43,398 nt of DNA from Defluviitaleaceae bacterium. GTDB lineage: Bacteria > Bacillota > Clostridia > Lachnospirales > WRAX01. The notes below the pieces were generated by a model. The model did no database searches and was not told where the DNA came from. It worked only from the letters and a program-made list of their open reading frames with translations. Shown piece after piece: positions 40,244-43,398 of this stretch. How positions within the stretch are numbered: position 1 is the first letter of the stretch; each line of letters starts with the position of its first letter. The stretch lies in contig WQVI01000004.1 in assembly GCA_009781625.1 (NCBI GenBank), forward strand, positions 1 through 43,398. Reading direction: 5' to 3'. A program made the translations under genes and the position numbers.

Positions 40244-42739
40244 TCATCTAATTAGTCCGCCGTTTTGTATATGTGAACCACTGTTCTGGTTAATTCCAAA
40301 ATATTCTTCCAGCACTTGACGCAGGACGTGGCCCGCACTGGCCCGCAGATATGGCGTGTCACCAAAAGGCATCATTACATACACCGCAATTTGTGGGTCG
40401 TCGAAAGGCGCAAAGCCGCCGTAGGTGGAATGGCTGATGGCCAGGCCCGTTTCCGCCGTGCCGGATTTTACAGCAATATCCATGGGAAAGCCGGCAAAGA
40501 TGCCGCGGCCCGTGCCTCTCGAGCTTGTTATCACTTCGCGCATACCTCTGTGTACAGCTTCCATATGGGTGGGGTCTACATTCATTTGATATTCTACCAC
40601 AGGCGTAAAGGCGGTAATTTGCCCATCCGCACTTTCACGATGGCCCAGCAAATGCATTTGATAGCGGGTGCCGCCGGTTGCCAAAACAGCCATATATTTG
40701 GCCATGGAAGCCGAGGTATAGTTGTTAAGACCTTGGCCAATGGACACATTGCTGGTGTCACCGCCAACCCACGCGCCTTGCATCAGTGCGGCCTTGTACG
40801 CAGGGCTTGCTATGCGCGGCACGCCTGACACTCCTGCTGTCACTGCTGGGCGCTCCCAAATTTCAACACCCGTCGGCGAGCCAAGGCCAACGGCCATCAT
40901 ATAGTGGTTTAGCGTTTCAATGCCTTCAATCATGCGGCCGTCGCGGTGGTTGCCCATCTCAAAGGCCACCCGGGCGAAAAAGTAGTTGCTGGACACCGCA
41001 ATGGCGTCCGCCACATTTATGCGGCCAAAGCTTGATGAAGACCAGCTTCGCAAATAAGGCGTGCCGGCGTCTCTGAAGACTATGCCGTCAAGGATTCTGT
41101 CAGTTGTGTTAATTATGCCTTGGTCTAGCGCCGCCAAAGCAGTTATCATCTTAAATGTAGACCCCGGCGCATCAGCCTCTTCAAAGGCGCGGTTAAATTG
41201 CGGCTTTGTAGGGTCGTTGTTAATTTGGCGGAAATAGTCTATGTCAAAAGTGTGGCCTAAAAGGTTGTTGGCATCAAATGTGGGGTAGTTTACCGCCGCC
41301 AAAACAGCCCCCGTGCGCACATCCGTTACAACCACAGAGCCTGTGCTGGGATGCAGGGGTATGCTTACCATTTGCGGCGTAATTTCCCTTGCATCTATCC
41401 TTGTGGCCAAAAAGGCGGCGGGGGTGATGCGACCAGAGGCCAATCTGCCTGCGTAATATTCGTCAATTGTGATGAGGCCTTGCTCTGCCATGACGTTAAT
41501 CACCGTTAACATAGTAAGATGGCCGCTTAATATATTTTCACCGATGAAAATGGCTATTTGTTCATTGTCTTCGTCGATATTATTTCGTACAAAGTTGCCG
41601 ATAATGTATTGCGCGGGCTGGCTTTCGTCAGCCTCCATGATGGCAGCGGCATCAATGCGGCCATAGCGCACCATAGAATCCAGCATTTCTCTGCCAAAAG
41701 AAGTGGGGTTTGCCATAAGACGATTGCGCAATATAGTTGAAAGATTGTCTTCCAATATATAGTAGATATTTCTTTGCAAAATGGCGTCGATGGTAAGATG
41801 AATATTGTCGCCTGGCACAGGCGGCGTTTCTTCCGTCACCCTTACACGACGAAAAGAGCTGTCCACCTCAAAAGTAACTTCCCCGCGCTGGCCGCGTAGA
41901 TAGTATTCAAAAGCGCGCTCTATGCCAGCTATCCCAAAAAGGTCTGTTGGGGCATAGCCCAGATGTTGGTTTGCTATCAAATCCCCTTCGCGTATGCGGG
42001 TGATGTAGCCCACGATATTTGTTGTATATTTGCCCATGGGATAGTAACGAAGATAGTCAAAAGCTACGTAAATGCCGGGCATACGGCGGTTGTGCTCTTC
42101 AAGTGCCGCCACGGTTTGTGCTTCAATGCCGGTTGCAAGTGGTATTTGATGCAGGTTAAAGCGTTGCAGATAATGTGCCGTGCGCATGACCAATAACGTG
42201 TGCGCGTCTTGCGGATTCATGCTTTCCGGTATATCAAACAGTTCCATTAATATGACATAGGCCGCCTCAGCGTCAATACCCGCGTCGATAATTTCTGCGT
42301 TAACGCCCAAATCCCGCATCCAACGACGCTGGGTGGGTTCCGAGGCAGTAAATCTGCGCGGCGTAGCCTCTGTTATTAAAAATTCAGAATCTATATTAAT
42401 TTCTTCACCATGAAGATGCATAATTTCAATGAAAAAGCGAAAGGCTGCGCAGGGGTCTGTTTGCTCTACGGATGGATCCAGCATTACAGTAAACACAGGA
42501 AAGTTTATGGCCAATGGCCTGCCGTGGGCATCAAAAATCTCGCCGCGGGGGGCGTTTATTTGCATTGCTCTTGGCCAGGTTTGCTCTTGATGCACCGGCA
42601 CATGGCCGCGAACAATTTGCAAGTCAAACAATGTTCCAACCAGCATCACAAACACCAAAACAAATGCCACGGACATCAAAAACAGTCTATCCGTGAAAAA
42701 CCTTGCTATTACACCTATTTTTTCTTTAAAGTCAATCAT
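40244..42739 (-). CDS. mrdA: Penicillin-binding protein 2 (elongation transpeptidase)
   Basis: An 831-residue class B penicillin-binding protein. One N-terminal membrane helix (about 17-40), the dimerisation domain (APRGEIFDAHGRPLA), then the transpeptidase with the catalytic Ser in the STFK motif (APGSTFKMITA), SSNYF as SxN and KSGTAETG as KTG. It cross-links peptidoglycan in lateral wall growth. The ATG at 42739 is chosen since it overlaps the mreD stop (ATGA); the longer frame runs into mreD. Length is on the long side, with an insertion of about 150 residues between the two domains that is typical of clostridial PBP2. Confidence 0.95.
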   Translation of the reverse strand: MIDFKEKIGVIARFFTDRLFLMSVAFVLVFVMLVGTLFDLQIVRGHVPVHQEQTWPRAMQINAPRGEIFDAHGRPLAINFPVFTVMLDPSVEQTDPCAAFRFFIEIMHLHGEEINIDSEFLITEATPRRFTASEPTQRRWMRDLGVNAEIIDAGIDAEAAYVILMELFDIPESMNPQDAHTLLVMRTAHYLQRFNLHQIPLATGIEAQTVAALEEHNRRMPGIYVAFDYLRYYPMGKYTTNIVGYITRIREGDLIANQHLGYAPTDLFGIAGIERAFEYYLRGQRGEVTFEVDSSFRRVRVTEETPPVPGDNIHLTIDAILQRNIYYILEDNLSTILRNRLMANPTSFGREMLDSMVRYGRIDAAAIMEADESQPAQYIIGNFVRNNIDEDNEQIAIFIGENILSGHLTMLTVINVMAEQGLITIDEYYAGRLASGRITPAAFLATRIDAREITPQMVSIPLHPSTGSVVVTDVRTGAVLAAVNYPTFDANNLLGHTFDIDYFRQINNDPTKPQFNRAFEEADAPGSTFKMITALAALDQGIINTTDRILDGIVFRDAGTPYLRSWSSSSFGRINVADAIAVSSNYFFARVAFEMGNHRDGRMIEGIETLNHYMMAVGLGSPTGVEIWERPAVTAGVSGVPRIASPAYKAALMQGAWVGGDTSNVSIGQGLNNYTSASMAKYMAVLATGGTRYQMHLLGHRESADGQITAFTPVVEYQMNVDPTHMEAVHRGMREVITSSRGTGRGIFAGFPMDIAVKSGTAETGLAISHSTYGGFAPFDDPQIAVYVMMPFGDTPYLRASAGHVLRQVLEEYFGINQNSGSHIQNGGLIR

Positions 42740-43254
42740 TTTTTCATAAAGCCCCTTTTCTTTTCTTCTCGCGTCTCCAGCGCGCGATTTATGCCGTAAA
42801 TCGCCCTGTAAATGAAGACACATATAACAAGGTTATACACTGTAACGGGCAGTATTATCTGGCCCAGATAGCGCACAAAGTCGGTGCGCCCCATTAGCAG
42901 GAAATTAAGCACATAAAACATAAATTCGTAAGCCAGGCTGGCTATGCCCACTAAAATTATGGGTGCTATGTAATTTTCTTTAAAAAAGTCCCTAAAGGGC
43001 TTGCCCGCGAAATAGCCCGTAAACATCAAAAGCAGCGCGGACACGCCTATCACCCTGCCAAAAAAGATGTCGGCCAAAAAGCCGGCACAAAAGCCCAAAA
43101 TTGCGCCTTCCACATCACCGCGCAGCATGGCATATGTCACCACTATAATAAGGGCGGTGTTGGGTATTGTATAAAACAGGCTGAAATGGCTTAGCAGCGT
43201 GCTTTGAAATATGAAGTTTAAAAATACTATGGTTGTTATTACGGCTATTCGCAA
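42736..43254 (-). CDS. mreD: Rod shape-determining protein MreD
   Basis: A 172-residue membrane protein with five or six helices, the MreD/RodZ-partner of the elongasome. FQSTLLSHFSLFYTIPN and GFCAGFLADIFFGRVIGVSAL are family features. The start codon is TTG at 43254 with AGGAG 6 bases before it. Its stop overlaps the mrdA ATG. Confidence 0.93.
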   Translation of the reverse strand: MRIAVITTIVFLNFIFQSTLLSHFSLFYTIPNTALIIVVTYAMLRGDVEGAILGFCAGFLADIFFGRVIGVSALLLMFTGYFAGKPFRDFFKENYIAPIILVGIASLAYEFMFYVLNFLLMGRTDFVRYLGQIILPVTVYNLVICVFIYRAIYGINRALETREEKKRGFMKK

Positions 43255-43263
43255 AATGTGCTC

Positions 43264-43398
43264 CTAATCAATGCTTATCAATTCATGGGTAAAAAGTTCT
43301 GTTATAACCAGCACGGTGGTGGGGCTCGTAAAGTCTACACTTGGCTCTATGATGGCGCTGCGCATACCGCTGGCCAGCTGGTTTATCTCCACAACATA
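43264..43398 (-). CDS. mreC: Rod shape-determining protein MreC, C-terminal end (partial)
   Basis: The last 44 residues of a gene that runs off the window. The end of this piece reads VVEINQLASGMRSAIIEPSV then DFTSPTTVLVITEL, which resembles the C-terminal beta strands of MreC (a conserved VDF...VLVI pattern). Directly upstream of mreD, as in the standard order. Confidence 0.8.
   Translation of the reverse strand, partial: YVVEINQLASGMRSAIIEPSVDFTSPTTVLVITELFTHELISID

Noticed and set aside
1-43398. CRISPR array, prophage or restriction-modification island
   Set aside because: No regular spaced repeats, no integrase, capsid, methylase or Cas genes are seen; the DUF2161 nuclease has no methylase partner.

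Overview
The window looks like chromosome of a low- to mid-GC member of the Bacillota, most likely a spore-forming (or formerly spore-forming) clostridium. The evidence is spoVS, a PolC-type replicative polymerase, the HrcA/CIRCE heat-shock operon, mecA, mreCD-mrdA, SLH-domain secretion, many lipoproteins, AGGAGG ribosome binding sites and near-consensus sigma-A promoters with 17-base spacers. No prophage, insertion sequence with transposase, rRNA or CRISPR array is visible. UGA is an ordinary stop codon in several genes (ispG, pepP, the NUDIX gene, hrcA, mreD).

Layout. 1-10.3 kb holds single genes and short operons: a PhzF-family enzyme, a large secreted FN3-like/SLH/CAP protein, cysK, thyA, an XRE regulator, an LD-carboxypeptidase, spoVS, and a pair of beta-propeller lipoproteins (RCC1-type and Asp-box/BNR-type). 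10.3-12.8 kb holds lepB, followed by a small DUF1858 redox gene whose frame is interrupted by one UGA, then a 53-residue Met-rich ORF, a small membrane protein and a flavodoxin-ferredoxin (EFR1-like) protein. 12.8-19.1 kb is the CIRCE-controlled operon hrcA-grpE-(SnoaL-like)-dnaK-(unknown)-dnaJ-(GNAT-like). 19.1-25.8 kb holds alaS, a probable small RNA with its own promoter and terminator, purH, a LUD-domain gene, a NUDIX gene and RNase Z. 25.8-28.8 kb has two more beta-propeller-like proteins and tRNA-Met. 28.8-37.1 kb holds a VanZ-like gene and a tight run pepP-DUF2161-ispG-polC-bcp. 37.2-43.4 kb holds a PPOX/HxlR divergent pair, mecA, uxaC and the elongasome genes mreC (partial)-mreD-mrdA.

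The most interesting object is the DUF1858 gene at 10356-10595. The frame is intact on both sides of one UGA. The UGA sits at the second position of the family's C-x-x-C motif, and a 7-bp hairpin with a GGA loop begins 16 nt after it. That is the pattern expected for a selenoprotein with a bacterial SECIS element. Other leads are a 104-bp double inverted repeat behind alaS, the small RNA between alaS and purH (which also carries a 33-codon frame ending at the terminator), a palindromic repeat inserted in frame inside purH, a related GC-rich repeat pair behind dnaK, a four-cysteine DnaK tail, and two unexpected genes inside the chaperone operon.
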